A DNA stretch of 39,699 nt from Sporosarcina sp. P13 (GCF_002743055.1 NZ_PDYM01000030.1:1-39699), one strand, 5' to 3'. Numbered from the stretch's first letter, positions 28,768-37,351 are shown. A program made the numbers and translations. The notes: a model not told the origin generated them from the sequence alone.

Positions 28768-29849
28768 CAAACAAACAAAACGGACGAGATGATTCAGCAA
28801 TGCATGTGATGCGCGGGATTAAATCCACACACGATGGATTTGTTGCCTCTTCACGTAAACGCTTTGTTAAAAAAGATCCATCGCACGGAAATGTAGATGC
28901 TTTACGCGCGGAAATAGAAAACGGTTCACGTCTTCATCTAGCAAGAGGTATTACGTTGCTTGAAAGTACGAAACAAAGTGATAAAAAGGTCGGACAAGAG
29001 ATTTTAACAAGCCTCTTGCCTAAGACGGGTAATTGTATTCGAATCGGTATTACAGGCGTGCCGGGTGCGGGGAAAAGTACATTTATCGAAGCATTCGGTC
29101 TGATGTTAGCTGACATGGGCTTTAAAGTGGCGGTTCTTGCAATCGACCCAAGCTCAACGCTGACAGGCGGTAGTATTTTAGGAGATAAAACACGTATGGA
29201 GGAGTTGGCGCGGCATGAAAATGCATTCATCCGTCCTTCTCCGTCTGCCGGAACTCTCGGTGGCGTGCACAAAAAGACACGTGAAACGATGTTGCTTTGT
29301 GAGGCAGCTGGCTATGATGTCATTCTGATTGAAACAGTAGGGGTAGGACAAGGAGAAACGATTGTGCGTGGCATGGTCGATTATTTCTTACTACTAGTGC
29401 TTACAGGTGCTGGGGACGAACTACAAGGTATGAAAAAAGGAATTATGGAGCTGACGGATGGTATTGTTGTGCATAAAAATGACGGCAACAACAAGCCACT
29501 GGTGAAAAAGACCGTGAGAGAATATACACGGATTTTGCATATGCTACAGCCCGCTTCGCCCAATTGGACGTCCACAGCGAAACCCGTTTCTTCTATTGAA
29601 CGGACAGGTTTAGAAGAAGTGTGGGAGACGATTCTAGAATTTAAGCAAGCGATGAAAGAGAGTAACCATTGGGAAATCAGACGACAGCACCAAACGAGAG
29701 ATTGGTTCCATTCGATGATTAAAGATCATTTAATTGATTCATTTTACGCTGAAGAAGGCAAGAAAACAGAAGTGAAAGCGTTAGAAGAAGAGTTACTAGA
29801 AGGTCATGTAACGGTTTCTAGTGCAATTGAACGATTGTTTTCTTCTTGA
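28764..29849 (+). CDS. meaB: Methylmalonyl-CoA mutase-associated G-protein chaperone
   Basis: G3E-type GTPase that loads and protects the cobalamin cofactor of the mutase. 361 residues from TTG 28764, which overlaps the mutB stop by four bases. Walker A is GVPGAGKST, followed by [21 protein letters not shown] and ETVGVGQGE. The base-recognition motif, usually NKxD, reads His237-Lys-Asn-Asp240 here. The C-terminal helical region ends at residue 361. Adjacency to mutB fixes its role. ATG 28803 is a possible shorter start. Confidence 0.95.
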   Translation: MTNKQNGRDDSAMHVMRGIKSTHDGFVASSRKRFVKKDPSHGNVDALRAEIENGSRLHLARGITLLESTKQSDKKVGQEILTSLLPKTGNCIRIGITGVPGAGKSTFIEAFGLMLADMGFKVAVLAIDPSSTLTGGSILGDKTRMEELARHENAFIRPSPSAGTLGGVHKKTRETMLLCEAAGYDVILIETVGVGQGETIVRGMVDYFLLLVLTGAGDELQGMKKGIMELTDGIVVHKNDGNNKPLVKKTVREYTRILHMLQPASPNWTSTAKPVSSIERTGLEEVWETILEFKQAMKESNHWEIRRQHQTRDWFHSMIKDHLIDSFYAEEGKKTEVKALEEELLEGHVTVSSAIERLFSS

Positions 29850-29872
29850 TTTGCACAGGTTTATGCTATGAT
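29844..29872 (+). promoter_or_regulatory. Possible promoter for brxB
   Basis: TGC followed by TATGAT (29867-29872) resembles an extended -10, with a weak -35 in the last bases of meaB. It lies about 60 bases before brxB. Confidence 0.3.
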
Positions 29873-29933
29873 TGAGGAGGGTGGCGGAAGAGGTCATCAC
29901 AATTATAGGTAATAGGAAGGGAGATCCTGTAAA

Positions 29934-30374
29934 ATGACGATGAATTTTGATTTTTACATGAACGATATGACAAACCAAGCAAGAGCAGAAATGGAAGCGA
30001 GCGGCTACGAGCAACTACAAACAGTTGAAGATGTAGAAGCAGCATTCAAACGTCCTGGAACGACTTTAGTAATGATTAACTCCGTATGTGGATGTGCTGG
30101 AGGAATCGCACGCCCAGCAGCTGCACACGCGGTACACTACGACAAGCGCCCAGACCACCTAGTCACAGTATTCGCTGGACAAGACAAAGAAGCTACAGCA
30201 CAAGCACGCATGCACTTCGGAGAAGACCATATACCATCCTCTCCATCATTCGCTCTACTAAAAGACGGTAAACTAATCGGCGAAGTAGGACGCTATGAAA
30301 TCGAAGGACATGACCCAATGTCAGTAGTTGTCAATCTTCAAGAGCAGTTTGAAGAGCACTGTGAGGAAATGTAA
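29934..30374 (+). CDS. brxB: Bacilliredoxin BrxB (YqiW/YphP family)
   Basis: Thiol-disulfide protein that removes bacillithiol from S-bacillithiolated proteins. 146 residues with a thioredoxin-like fold and the unusual redox motif Cys52-Gly-Cys54 ([13 protein letters not shown]), followed by [11 protein letters not shown] and [13 protein letters not shown]. This implies a bacillithiol-using host. B. subtilis yqiW also lies downstream of the bkd operon, so everything between bkdB and brxB here is extra by comparison. ATG 29934 (ribosome site GGGAGAT) or ATG 29940 both fit. Codon use is notably rich in C- and A-ending codons, suggesting high expression. Confidence 0.95.
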   Translation: MTMNFDFYMNDMTNQARAEMEASGYEQLQTVEDVEAAFKRPGTTLVMINSVCGCAGGIARPAAAHAVHYDKRPDHLVTVFAGQDKEATAQARMHFGEDHIPSSPSFALLKDGKLIGEVGRYEIEGHDPMSVVVNLQEQFEEHCEEM

Positions 30375-30379
30375 TTAAC

Positions 30380-30711
30380 AAAAGCGGAAGACGCCGCTTA
30401 GGCTCGACAGGCGTTGGAAGGCGTAAAAATAAAGGCGTTTTTTGCCTTTATCTTTACGACTGAAACGTCCCGAGAGCCTGGCGTCCGTAGCTAGATGAAA
30501 CCAAAAGCGGAAGACGCCGTCTAGGCTCGACAGGCGTTGGAGGACTTTCCACAAAGGCGCTCTTTGCCTTTTTGGAAAGTTCGAAACGTCCCGAGAGCCT
30601 GGCGTCTGTAGCTAGATGAAACCAAAAGCGGAAGACGCCGTCTAGGCTCGACAGGCGTTGGAAGGCGTAAAAATAAAGGCGTTTTTTGCCTTTATCTTTA
30701 TGTTTAAAACC
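30380..30711. repeat. Three tandem structured repeats of about 122 bp
   Basis: Copies begin with AAAAGCGGAAGACGCC at 30380, 30503 and 30624; the third stops after the inner hairpin at about 30710. Outer helices AGACGCC/GGCGTCT, AGGCTC/GAGCCT and GGCGTT/AACGTCC (one bulged T) are kept, while the inner stem differs: CGTAAA with TTTACG in copies 1 and 3, ACTTTCC with GGAAAGT in copy 2, all capped by AAAGGC/GCCTTT. No gene lies in the stretch; a minus-strand open frame across it is a by-product of the repeats. Confidence 0.85.
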
Positions 30712-30713
30712 AA

Positions 30714-30750
30714 ACAAAAAAACCGTTCGCATGCACTTCATGCGAACGGT
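30714..30750 (-). terminator. Terminator of the Prli42 gene
   Basis: A perfect 12-bp stem, ACCGTTCGCATG (30722-30733) with CATGCGAACGGT (30739-30750). On the minus strand it is followed by seven T residues. Confidence 0.88.
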
Positions 30751-30760
30751 CCTTACCTAA

Positions 30761-30856
30761 TTAAAAGAATACGCTTAGACCCATCAAAAGAGTAGACGCA
30801 ACCATGGCGACGATCATTAAATAGACGATAGTTTTTTGGAATTTTTTATTACTCAT
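30761..30856 (-). CDS. prli42: Stressosome-associated membrane peptide Prli42
   Basis: A 31-residue peptide: basic MSNKKFQKT, then one membrane segment YLMIVAMVASTLLMGLSVFF. This matches the Prli42 pattern known from Listeria and other Firmicutes (KKxQK, then VYLM and MVASTLL), where it anchors the stressosome to the membrane. ATG 30856 follows AGGAG on the minus strand, and a strong terminator lies ten bases after the stop. In length it falls below normal gene-calling limits, so it is easily missed. Confidence 0.93.
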   Translation of the reverse strand: MSNKKFQKTIVYLMIVAMVASTLLMGLSVFF

Positions 30857-30932
30857 GGAATATAACTCCTTACACGTTGGAATAGGTATGGCTTTATTTT
30901 AACAGAATTAAGGATTTTCACAACTAGAATGG

Positions 30933-30961
30933 TTGTTCCGTGTAAGAGATTCTCATATATC
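30933..30961 (+). promoter_or_regulatory. Sigma-A promoter candidate for mce-mmdA
   Basis: TTGTTC at 30933-30938, 17-base spacer, TATATC at 30956-30961, 23 bases before the mce start. A small inverted repeat, ACAAC (30920-30924) with GTTGT (30932-30936), overlaps the -35 and could be an operator. Confidence 0.4.
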
Positions 30962-30984
30962 AGTAATCAAAGGGGACATAACAT

Positions 30985-31392
30985 ATGAACAAAGTAGATC
31001 ATATTGGGATTGCGGTTAAAAATATGGAACAATCGTTAGACTACTACATACATACACTTGGTCTTGAAGTCATGGCGATCGAAGAAGTAGCTAGTCAAGG
31101 CGTGAAAGTGGCTTTTATCGATGCACATAACGTGAAAATCGAATTATTAGAGCCGACTTCAGAAACTAGTCCAATCGCTAAATTTATTGAGAAACGTGGA
31201 GAAGGCGTTCACCATATCGCGTTTGGTGTCTCTGATATTCGAACTAGAATGCAAGAATTGAATGAAAAAGGGGTTCAGCTACTATCTGATGAACCAAAAC
31301 CGGGTGCAGGTGGAGCGGAAGTTGCGTTCTTACATCCGAAATCATCGTATGGTGTGCTGTATGAATTATGTGAAAAGACTAAGGGGGAATAA
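30985..31392 (+). CDS. mce: Methylmalonyl-CoA epimerase
   Basis: Metal-dependent VOC-fold enzyme that interconverts the (S) and (R) forms of methylmalonyl-CoA, linking the carboxylase to the mutase. 135 residues; metal-ligand candidates are His6 (KVDHIGIAV), a His at 76-77 (EGVHHIAFG) and the Glu in LYELCEK near the end. RFxxN-type loops and the LEVMAIEEVASQGVKVAFI block agree with the family. Ribosome site AAAGGGG. Three bases separate it from mmdA, so they form one unit. Confidence 0.94.
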   Translation: MNKVDHIGIAVKNMEQSLDYYIHTLGLEVMAIEEVASQGVKVAFIDAHNVKIELLEPTSETSPIAKFIEKRGEGVHHIAFGVSDIRTRMQELNEKGVQLLSDEPKPGAGGAEVAFLHPKSSYGVLYELCEKTKGE

Positions 31393-31395
31393 TAG

Positions 31396-32943
31396 ATGAA
31401 TATTTACGATAAAATTAATGAACTATATGACAAGAAACGCGAAATCGAGTTGGGTGGCGGCGACGAGCGTATTATGAAGCAACACGAAAAAGGGAAATTG
31501 ACAGCTCGCGAACGTATCGAATTATTGCTTGACGAAGGTTCTTTCGTAGAATTAAATCCTTTCGTTGTTCACCGTACGCGTGATTTCGGCATGGACAAAC
31601 TAGAAGGACCTGGTGATGGGGTTGTTACTGGGTACGGAAAAATTCACGGCCGTCCAATTTATTTATTCTCCCAAGATTTCACAGTATTCGGTGGAGCACT
31701 TGGTGAAATGCATGCAATGAAAATCGCTAACGTGATGGATCTAGCGGCTAAAAATGGTGCGCCATTCATCGGCTTAAACGATTCAGGCGGTGCACGTATT
31801 CAAGAAGGTGTACTATCACTTGATGGCTATGGAGAAATTTTCTACCGCAACGCAATTTATTCAGGTGTTATTCCACAAATCTCTGTTATTTTAGGGCCAT
31901 GTGCAGGTGGAGCAGTGTATTCTCCAGCAATTACAGACTTCGTTATTATGACGGATAAAACGAGCCAGATGTTCATTACAGGACCGAAAGTTATCGAAAC
32001 GGTAACAGGGGAAAAAATTTCATCTGAAGGTTTGGGTGGAGCGAAAGTTCATAATACGATTAGCGGTAACGCGCATCTACGTGGAGAAAATGAAGAAGTT
32101 GTACTAGAAAAAGTTCGTGATCTATTAACGTACTTGCCGCAAAATAATACAGAAAAAACACCGATGCAGCCATATGAAGAGCAAGATGATTATCGCGCAG
32201 ATTTAGCTGATGTTGTACCATTCGAAACAATTCGTCCGTATGATGTACGTAAAGTACTTGATCATGTAGTAGACGAAGGTTCGTTCTTTGAAATCCAACC
32301 TGAATTTGCAAAAAATACGGTTGTTGGCTATGCACGCATGAAAGGTGAAACGGTTGGATTCGTGTGTAATCAGCCAAAAGTTATGGCTGGTGGACTCGAT
32401 ATCGACTCTTCCGATAAGATTGCACGTTTCATCCGCACATGTGATTCATTTAATATTCCAATCATCACATTTGAAGACGTGACTGGTTTCTTCCCAGGTG
32501 TTAAACAAGAGCACGGTGGAATTATTCGTCATGGTGCGAAAATTTTGTATGCATACTCTGAAGCAACTGTTCCAAAAATCACATTGATCTTGCGTAAGGC
32601 ATTCGGTGGCGCATATGTTGCCTTGAACTCGAAGGCAATTGGCGCAGACGTTGTATACGCTTGGCCAAATGCGGAAGTAGCGGTTATGGGTGCGGAAGGT
32701 GCAGCGAACATTATCTTTGCGCGTGATATCGCGAGCAGTGAAGATCCGGAAGCCACACGTGCTGCGAAAATCGAAGAATACCGTGAAAAATTTGCGAATC
32801 CATATGTTGCAGCTTCACACGGCATGATCGACGATGTCATTGATCCACGTGAAACACGTATTAAGTTATTGCAAGCGCTTGAAATGATGCGCAATAAGCA
32901 AGAAGATCGTCCGAAGAAAAAGCACGGCAATATACCTCTATAA
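31396..32943 (+). CDS. mmdA: Acyl-CoA carboxylase carboxyltransferase (propionyl-CoA carboxylase beta / MmdA type)
   Basis: Biotin-dependent carboxyltransferase with two crotonase-like domains. 515 residues with GGDERIMKQHEKGKLTARER at the N-terminus, NDSGGARIQEGV and GPCAGGAVYSPA oxyanion-hole stretches, and in the second half ITFEDVTGFFPGVKQEHGG and RKAFGGAYVALNSK. In this setting it most likely makes methylmalonyl-CoA from propionyl-CoA (PccB/YqjD role), though homologues also serve in sodium-pumping decarboxylases. No biotin carboxylase or carrier gene is in the window; these must be elsewhere. AGGGGG precedes ATG 31396. Confidence 0.93.
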   Translation: MNIYDKINELYDKKREIELGGGDERIMKQHEKGKLTARERIELLLDEGSFVELNPFVVHRTRDFGMDKLEGPGDGVVTGYGKIHGRPIYLFSQDFTVFGGALGEMHAMKIANVMDLAAKNGAPFIGLNDSGGARIQEGVLSLDGYGEIFYRNAIYSGVIPQISVILGPCAGGAVYSPAITDFVIMTDKTSQMFITGPKVIETVTGEKISSEGLGGAKVHNTISGNAHLRGENEEVVLEKVRDLLTYLPQNNTEKTPMQPYEEQDDYRADLADVVPFETIRPYDVRKVLDHVVDEGSFFEIQPEFAKNTVVGYARMKGETVGFVCNQPKVMAGGLDIDSSDKIARFIRTCDSFNIPIITFEDVTGFFPGVKQEHGGIIRHGAKILYAYSEATVPKITLILRKAFGGAYVALNSKAIGADVVYAWPNAEVAVMGAEGAANIIFARDIASSEDPEATRAAKIEEYREKFANPYVAASHGMIDDVIDPRETRIKLLQALEMMRNKQEDRPKKKHGNIPL

Positions 32944-32961
32944 GTAAGGGAGTCTTTACCA

Positions 32962-34086
32962 TTGAATGAAACGCGTCTACTAGATGAGTTTTTAGAGTTA
33001 GTACAAATTGATTCTGAAACAAAAAACGAACGCCAAATTGCGGATGTGCTAACGAAGAAATTGAAAGCACTCGGTTTTGAAGTGACTGAAGATGACACGA
33101 GTGAAAAAACAGGACATGGTGCGGGGAACTTGATTGCTAATTTAGCAGGTTCACTAGATGCCGATCCGATTTATTTCACATGTCATATGGATACAGTGGT
33201 ACCTGGCCAGCAAATCCAGCCGGTCGTAAAAGAGGATGGCTATGTGTATAGTGACGGCACGACGATTTTAGGAGCCGACGACAAAGCAGGAATCGCAGCG
33301 CTTCTTGAAATGGCGAAAGTTCTTCAAGAAACGGGCAACGAGCATGGTCCGATTCAATTCATTATTACGGCTGGGGAAGAAAGTGGCCTAGTCGGTGCGA
33401 AAGCGATGGATCCAAAATTGTTGAAAGCGAAATACGGTTTCGCAATCGACAGTGACGGGAAAGTGGGTGGCATTGTGACAGCTGCTCCTTACCAATCTAA
33501 ACTATGGACGACGATTTACGGGAAAACGGCGCATGCAGGTGTCGCACCGGAAAAAGGGATTTCTGCGATTACACTTGCAGCCAAATCGATTGCAGGCATG
33601 GGGCTAGGTCGCATTGACGAGGAAACGACAGCGAATATTGGACGATTTGAAGGCGGAAGAGCAACGAATATCGTTTGCGAAGAAGCGTTCATTTTATCTG
33701 AAGTACGTTCGATCAATCCCGATAAGATGCAGCATCAAATTAATTTGATGACAGAAAAGTTCAGTACAACGAGCCAGACACTAGGCGGCCGTGCTGAAAC
33801 GACGACGCAATTGATGTATCCTGGATTTAATTTATCTGACGATGAAGAAGTCGTACAAGTAGCGATGCAGGCGATTCGTAATGTCGGACGCGAGCCGCAG
33901 ACGATGACGAGTGGTGGCGGAAGTGATGGAAATGTCTTTAATGGCATGGGTGTGCCGACCGTGACATTGTCTGTAGGCTATGAAGAAATTCATACGAAAA
34001 ACGAGCGTATGCCGATTGAAGAGTTGAATAAACTTACGGAATTACTACTTGAAATTGTTGATTTGGTTGGTAATCAAGCAAACTAA
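32962..34086 (+). CDS. M20 family peptidase, PepT-like (YqjE)
   Basis: Zinc aminopeptidase of the tripeptidase-T-like group. 374 residues with metal-site motifs His75-x-Asp77 (CHMDTV), Asp106-Asp107 (GADDKAG), general base Glu139 with Glu140 (TAGEESG), a dimerisation domain (about 180-290, GKTAHAGVAPEKG) and a C-terminal GGGSDGNVFN block. No signal peptide, so cytosolic. TTG 32962 is the only start that fits the ribosome site AAGGGAG; a nearby ATG is out of frame. B. subtilis yqjE follows yqjD in the same way. Function in the methylmalonyl context is not evident. Confidence 0.92.
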   Translation: MNETRLLDEFLELVQIDSETKNERQIADVLTKKLKALGFEVTEDDTSEKTGHGAGNLIANLAGSLDADPIYFTCHMDTVVPGQQIQPVVKEDGYVYSDGTTILGADDKAGIAALLEMAKVLQETGNEHGPIQFIITAGEESGLVGAKAMDPKLLKAKYGFAIDSDGKVGGIVTAAPYQSKLWTTIYGKTAHAGVAPEKGISAITLAAKSIAGMGLGRIDEETTANIGRFEGGRATNIVCEEAFILSEVRSINPDKMQHQINLMTEKFSTTSQTLGGRAETTTQLMYPGFNLSDDEEVVQVAMQAIRNVGREPQTMTSGGGSDGNVFNGMGVPTVTLSVGYEEIHTKNERMPIEELNKLTELLLEIVDLVGNQAN

Positions 34087-34119
34087 ACAAAATGTACTGT
34101 TTGGAAAGAAGGTGCCAGT

Positions 34120-34584
34120 ATGCAAGCTGTTATCGTACGAACGGGTAATGAAGAATATGCACTACCTATAGAATCAGTTGTCTCCATTGAAAAACTTGAA
34201 TACATTACACCAATTCCACATTTACCACCGTATTTATTAGGTTTAATGAAGTCGCGTGGCGAATTGGTGCCGATATTGGATTTAAGTCAAATTCTTTATC
34301 ATAAACCAACCGCAAAAGACGCGGAAACGCATATTGTCGTCTTACTGACAGAGCAGATTGAAATCGGCTTATTGGTGTTAGATGCAAAAGAAATCTTGGA
34401 GTTACCTGAAGATCGATTGACTTCGACCGCTTTAAAAGCATATTGTAAGACACCTTATTTCACGACAGTAGCGAATTTGGAAGATCGATTGATTACCGTT
34501 ATTGATCCAGAGGTTTTAGCAACGACGCTGGCGGGGATGGATGAAATCTCTGCGTATGTCAGCGAACAAAGGCAAACTTCGTAA
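34120..34584 (+). CDS. CheW-like chemotaxis coupling protein
   Basis: 154 residues spanning one CheW domain (about 1-140): GNEEYALPIESVVSIE at the start, ITPIPHLPPYLLGLMKSRGELVPILDL (read here as separate pieces ITPIPHLPPYLLGL and RGELVPILDL) and GLLVLDAKEIL. CheW couples receptors to the CheA kinase. No receptor, CheA or CheV response-regulator domain is adjacent, so this is an orphan copy. The typical region after domain strand 5 is present, so the protein looks intact. ATG 34120 follows GAAGGTG. Ends at its own terminator. Confidence 0.88.
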   Translation: MQAVIVRTGNEEYALPIESVVSIEKLEYITPIPHLPPYLLGLMKSRGELVPILDLSQILYHKPTAKDAETHIVVLLTEQIEIGLLVLDAKEILELPEDRLTSTALKAYCKTPYFTTVANLEDRLITVIDPEVLATTLAGMDEISAYVSEQRQTS

Positions 34585-34605
34585 GTGAATGGTACTGTAT
34601 AGTAT

Positions 34606-34645
34606 AAAAAAAGTGGCAAACTGTAGCTAGTTTGCCGCTTTTTCC
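34606..34645 (+). terminator. Intrinsic terminator after the CheW-like gene
   Basis: AAAAAGTGGCAAACT (34608-34622) pairs with AGTTTGCCGCTTTTT (34629-34643) with one T-G pair; the T-rich right arm doubles as the tail. Confidence 0.88.
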
Positions 34646-34703
34646 TGTTGCTTGGAGCGAAATCGATGTACACTAGAGACAATCATGAAAGATAGGTGTC
34701 GAC

Positions 34704-35885
34704 ATGACGGATCAATTCAATCCACGAGTCATCATGCATCTAGATATGAATAGCTTTTTTGCATCCGTTGAACAAGCGGCTAATCCAAAACTAAAAGGGA
34801 TTCCACTGGCGGTCGCGGGTAATCCGAAAGAACGAAGAGGGATTTTGGTGACATGTTCGTACGAGGCAAGGGCGTTCGGGGTGTATACGACGATGACAGT
34901 AGGAGAAGCCAAACGACTGTGCCCACAATTAACGATAGTCCCCCCACGTCACGAGCTGTACCGACAAATGTCTGATGCGGTCTTTGAGATTTTGCGCAGT
35001 TATACGGAATGGGTCGAACCCGTTTCTATTGATGAAGCGTATATTGATACGACAGAAATCGGCGGACTGACGCGTGCCTATGAACTCGCTGAAGAAATCC
35101 AGCAGCGAATTTTACAAGAACTAGATCTACCGTGTTCGATCGGTATCGCACCGAATAAGTTTTTAGCAAAAACCGCGTCAGACATGAAAAAGCCAATGGG
35201 CATTACGATTTTACGTAAGCGGCAAGTTGCAAATGTTCTTTGGCCATTACCAGTCATTGACATGCACGGCATTGGTAAGCGAACAGAAGAGAAATTACAT
35301 AGCGCGGGTATTCACACAATCGGTGAATTAGCCGTTGCTGAAAAGATCAAACTAGAAGGATTGCTAGGAAAAAACGGCTTGCGTCTCCAGCAACGTGCCA
35401 ATGGAATCGATCAACGCCCTGTAGATCCTGAAAGTGCGGAGGAACGTAAAAGTATCGGCAGTTCCACGACGTTGCCCATCGATTTAACGGAACTAGACGA
35501 ATGTATTCCGATCTTTGAACGGTTAGCAAATAAAGTGGCGGCCCGCTTAGCGGCTAAGTCTTTAGCCGGCATCACCATTAGCATTCAAATTCGCTATGCA
35601 GACTGGCAACATACGACGCGAAGTCGAACCGTTCATCAAGCGGTCTATCTTGCAGAAGATATAACGTCTATCGCGTTAGAACTTTTTGAACGCCATTGGA
35701 ATCATGAGCCGATTCGTTTGCTAGGCGTCACAGTAGCGAATGTCTTGGAGCGCCACGAAATGGTTGAGCAATTGACATTCGATAATTTTGAACAACAAGA
35801 AAAAGAACATCAAGTAGACCAACTTGTATCGAGTCTCACCAAGCGTTTTGGCGACGGTGTCATTAAAAAAGGGTGGTCAGAGTAA
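34704..35885 (+). CDS. dinB: DNA polymerase IV (Y-family)
   Basis: Error-prone translesion polymerase, the PolY1/YqjH type of Bacillus. 393 residues: palm domain with catalytic Asp14 (HLDMNSFFASVE) and Asp110-Glu111 (SIDEAYID), fingers with YEARAFGV and TMTVGEAKRLCP, thumb with IGKRTEEKL helix-hairpin-helix-like region, little-finger domain (about 240-350). TACACT at 34669 may be a -10 element, with TTGCTT 15 bases upstream; I see no clear LexA site. ATG 34704 follows TAGGTG. rnz starts 17 bases after its stop. Confidence 0.95.
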   Translation: MTDQFNPRVIMHLDMNSFFASVEQAANPKLKGIPLAVAGNPKERRGILVTCSYEARAFGVYTTMTVGEAKRLCPQLTIVPPRHELYRQMSDAVFEILRSYTEWVEPVSIDEAYIDTTEIGGLTRAYELAEEIQQRILQELDLPCSIGIAPNKFLAKTASDMKKPMGITILRKRQVANVLWPLPVIDMHGIGKRTEEKLHSAGIHTIGELAVAEKIKLEGLLGKNGLRLQQRANGIDQRPVDPESAEERKSIGSSTTLPIDLTELDECIPIFERLANKVAARLAAKSLAGITISIQIRYADWQHTTRSRTVHQAVYLAEDITSIALELFERHWNHEPIRLLGVTVANVLERHEMVEQLTFDNFEQQEKEHQVDQLVSSLTKRFGDGVIKKGWSE

Positions 35886-35902
35886 ACGAAAGGAGCTACT
35901 CA

Positions 35903-36850
35903 ATGGATATAGAATTTTTAGGTACAGGGGCAGGCATGCCTTCGAAACAACGCAACACGTCGGCACTCGTCCTTGATTTAACAGATGAAAATAGAGAAAA
36001 CTGGCTGTTTGACTGCGGAGAAGCGACGCAACACCAGCTATTGTACAGCGCCATTAAACCGAAAAAAATCACGAAGATTTTCATCACACATTTACACGGT
36101 GATCATATCTTCGGCTTGCCTGGCTTTCTTAGTTCCCGTGCGTTTCTAGGGGGCGACGAACCAGTGGATATTTACGGACCCGCCGGCTTAAAAGAGTGGT
36201 TACATCACACATATCAAGTGACTGGTACTTATTTGCCATATAAGCTAAACGTGCATGAAATAACAGATGGTCTACTTCTTGAAACTGATGAATTCAAAGT
36301 CTATGCGAAAGAAGTGCAACATGTAATCAAAAGCTATGGCTTCCGGATCGAGCAGAAAGAATTACCGGGTACGTTGTTGATAGACAAGGCGATTGAGCAA
36401 GGTGTTCCGAAAGGTCCTTTACTGCAGAAGTTAAAGGATGGACAGGACGTAGAGCTTGATAATGGGCAGATGGTGTATAGTAAGGACGTCACAACGGAGC
36501 GTAAAGCGGGCTTTATTCTAACGGTGATTGGCGATACGTCTTATTGTGAGGCGTCTGTGGAGTTGGCTCATCATGCGGATGTGTTGATTCATGAGGCGAC
36601 GTTTACGCAGGCGTATGCGGAGGGTGCGAGAGAGTTTGGGCATTCGACGGTGGTGGATGCGGCTACTGTTGCGAAGGAAGCGTGTGTTAAGCATTTGATT
36701 GTGAATCATATTAGTTCGCGTTTTATGCCGAGTGAGATGGTGGATTTTCATGCGGAAGGTGCAGCGGTTTTCTCTGCGTTGTCTGTTGCGGAGGATTTCA
36801 TGCGGTTTCAGTGGAAGCATGGTGAGTTGAGTTGTGTGAAGAAGCTGTAG
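35903..36850 (+). CDS. rnz: Ribonuclease Z
   Basis: Metallo-beta-lactamase endonuclease that matures tRNA 3' ends. 315 residues from ATG 35903, eight bases after AAAGGAG; an in-frame start at 35873 inside dinB has no advantage. The zinc motif is His63-x-His65-x-Asp67-His68 (THLHGDHIFGLPG), with FLGTGAGMPSKQRN at the start and GDTSYCE, HEATF, GHSTVVDAA and NHISSRF later. Codon use shifts within the gene: 4 of 14 Glu codons are GAG before position 36494 and 9 of 11 after it, with TTG, GTG and GCG also favoured. The protein itself looks intact. Confidence 0.95.
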   Translation: MDIEFLGTGAGMPSKQRNTSALVLDLTDENRENWLFDCGEATQHQLLYSAIKPKKITKIFITHLHGDHIFGLPGFLSSRAFLGGDEPVDIYGPAGLKEWLHHTYQVTGTYLPYKLNVHEITDGLLLETDEFKVYAKEVQHVIKSYGFRIEQKELPGTLLIDKAIEQGVPKGPLLQKLKDGQDVELDNGQMVYSKDVTTERKAGFILTVIGDTSYCEASVELAHHADVLIHEATFTQAYAEGAREFGHSTVVDAATVAKEACVKHLIVNHISSRFMPSEMVDFHAEGAAVFSALSVAEDFMRFQWKHGELSCVKKL

Positions 36851-36881
36851 GGCTGTCCAATATATTGGGCGGTCTTTTTTT
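36851..36881 (+). terminator. Intrinsic terminator after rnz
   Basis: GGCTGTCCAA (36851-36860) pairs with TTGGGCGGTC (36865-36874) over a TATA loop with three G-T pairs, followed by seven T residues. Confidence 0.8.
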
Positions 36882-36945
36882 GTGTCGTTGCTCGATTTTT
36901 TTCCGGTACTGAAGTTGGTAAAGGGCAGCTTTCTGTAACCGCTGC

Positions 36946-37248
36946 GGCACGTGGGGGATTGCCTCCCGCCATGAGCCAACTAGCAAAGGGCGCGCTAGTT
37001 GTCTCATGGCTTCGGCTGACCCCGCAGTTGTGCCTTCGCTAGTGAGTACAAGGTAGTTTGGTAGGGTTCTGTATATGGTAAAACCAGCTTGTGTTGTGTC
37101 GTAGCTCGACTTTTTTTCGATACTAAAATTAGTACAGGTCAGCTTTCTATCACCGCTGCGGCACGTGGGGGATTGCCTCCCGCCATGAGCCAACTAGCAA
37201 AGGGCTCGCTAGTTGTCTCATGGCTTCGGCCGACCCCGCAGTTGTGCC
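36946..37248 (+). repeat. Two forward hairpin elements (A3, A4)
   Basis: Cores at 36946-37034 and 37160-37248, each GGCAC to GTGCC. In both, CCATGAG pairs with CTCATGG without mismatch and CAACTAGC pairs with GCTAGTTG, separated by the family's C-T mismatch. The two copies are direct repeats about 214 bases apart, like A1 and A2. No gene is visible between rnz and the HEAT-repeat gene. Confidence 0.85.
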
Positions 37249-37351
37249 TACGCTTTTTGAGTACAAAGTAGTTTTGGTGCGCTTTGGAACTTACCGAATA
37301 TCACTTTTCGACTTCAATGTACTAGGCAAATAATGCTACTTAAAAAACGAA

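Noticed and set aside
30454..30741. 95-codon minus-strand open frame
   Set aside because: It runs through the tandem structured repeats and repeats its own peptide (the FRFWFHLATDARLSG and LPLLVSSSYGRQALG phases); no ribosome site.
34640..34703. LexA site before dinB
   Set aside because: CGAAATCGATG is near the consensus start but lacks the matching GTTCG half.
36798..37193. Minus-strand frames sharing MAHGGRQSPTC at two places near 36900-37193
   Set aside because: The shared peptide is the translation of the A hairpin on the other strand, not a protein family.
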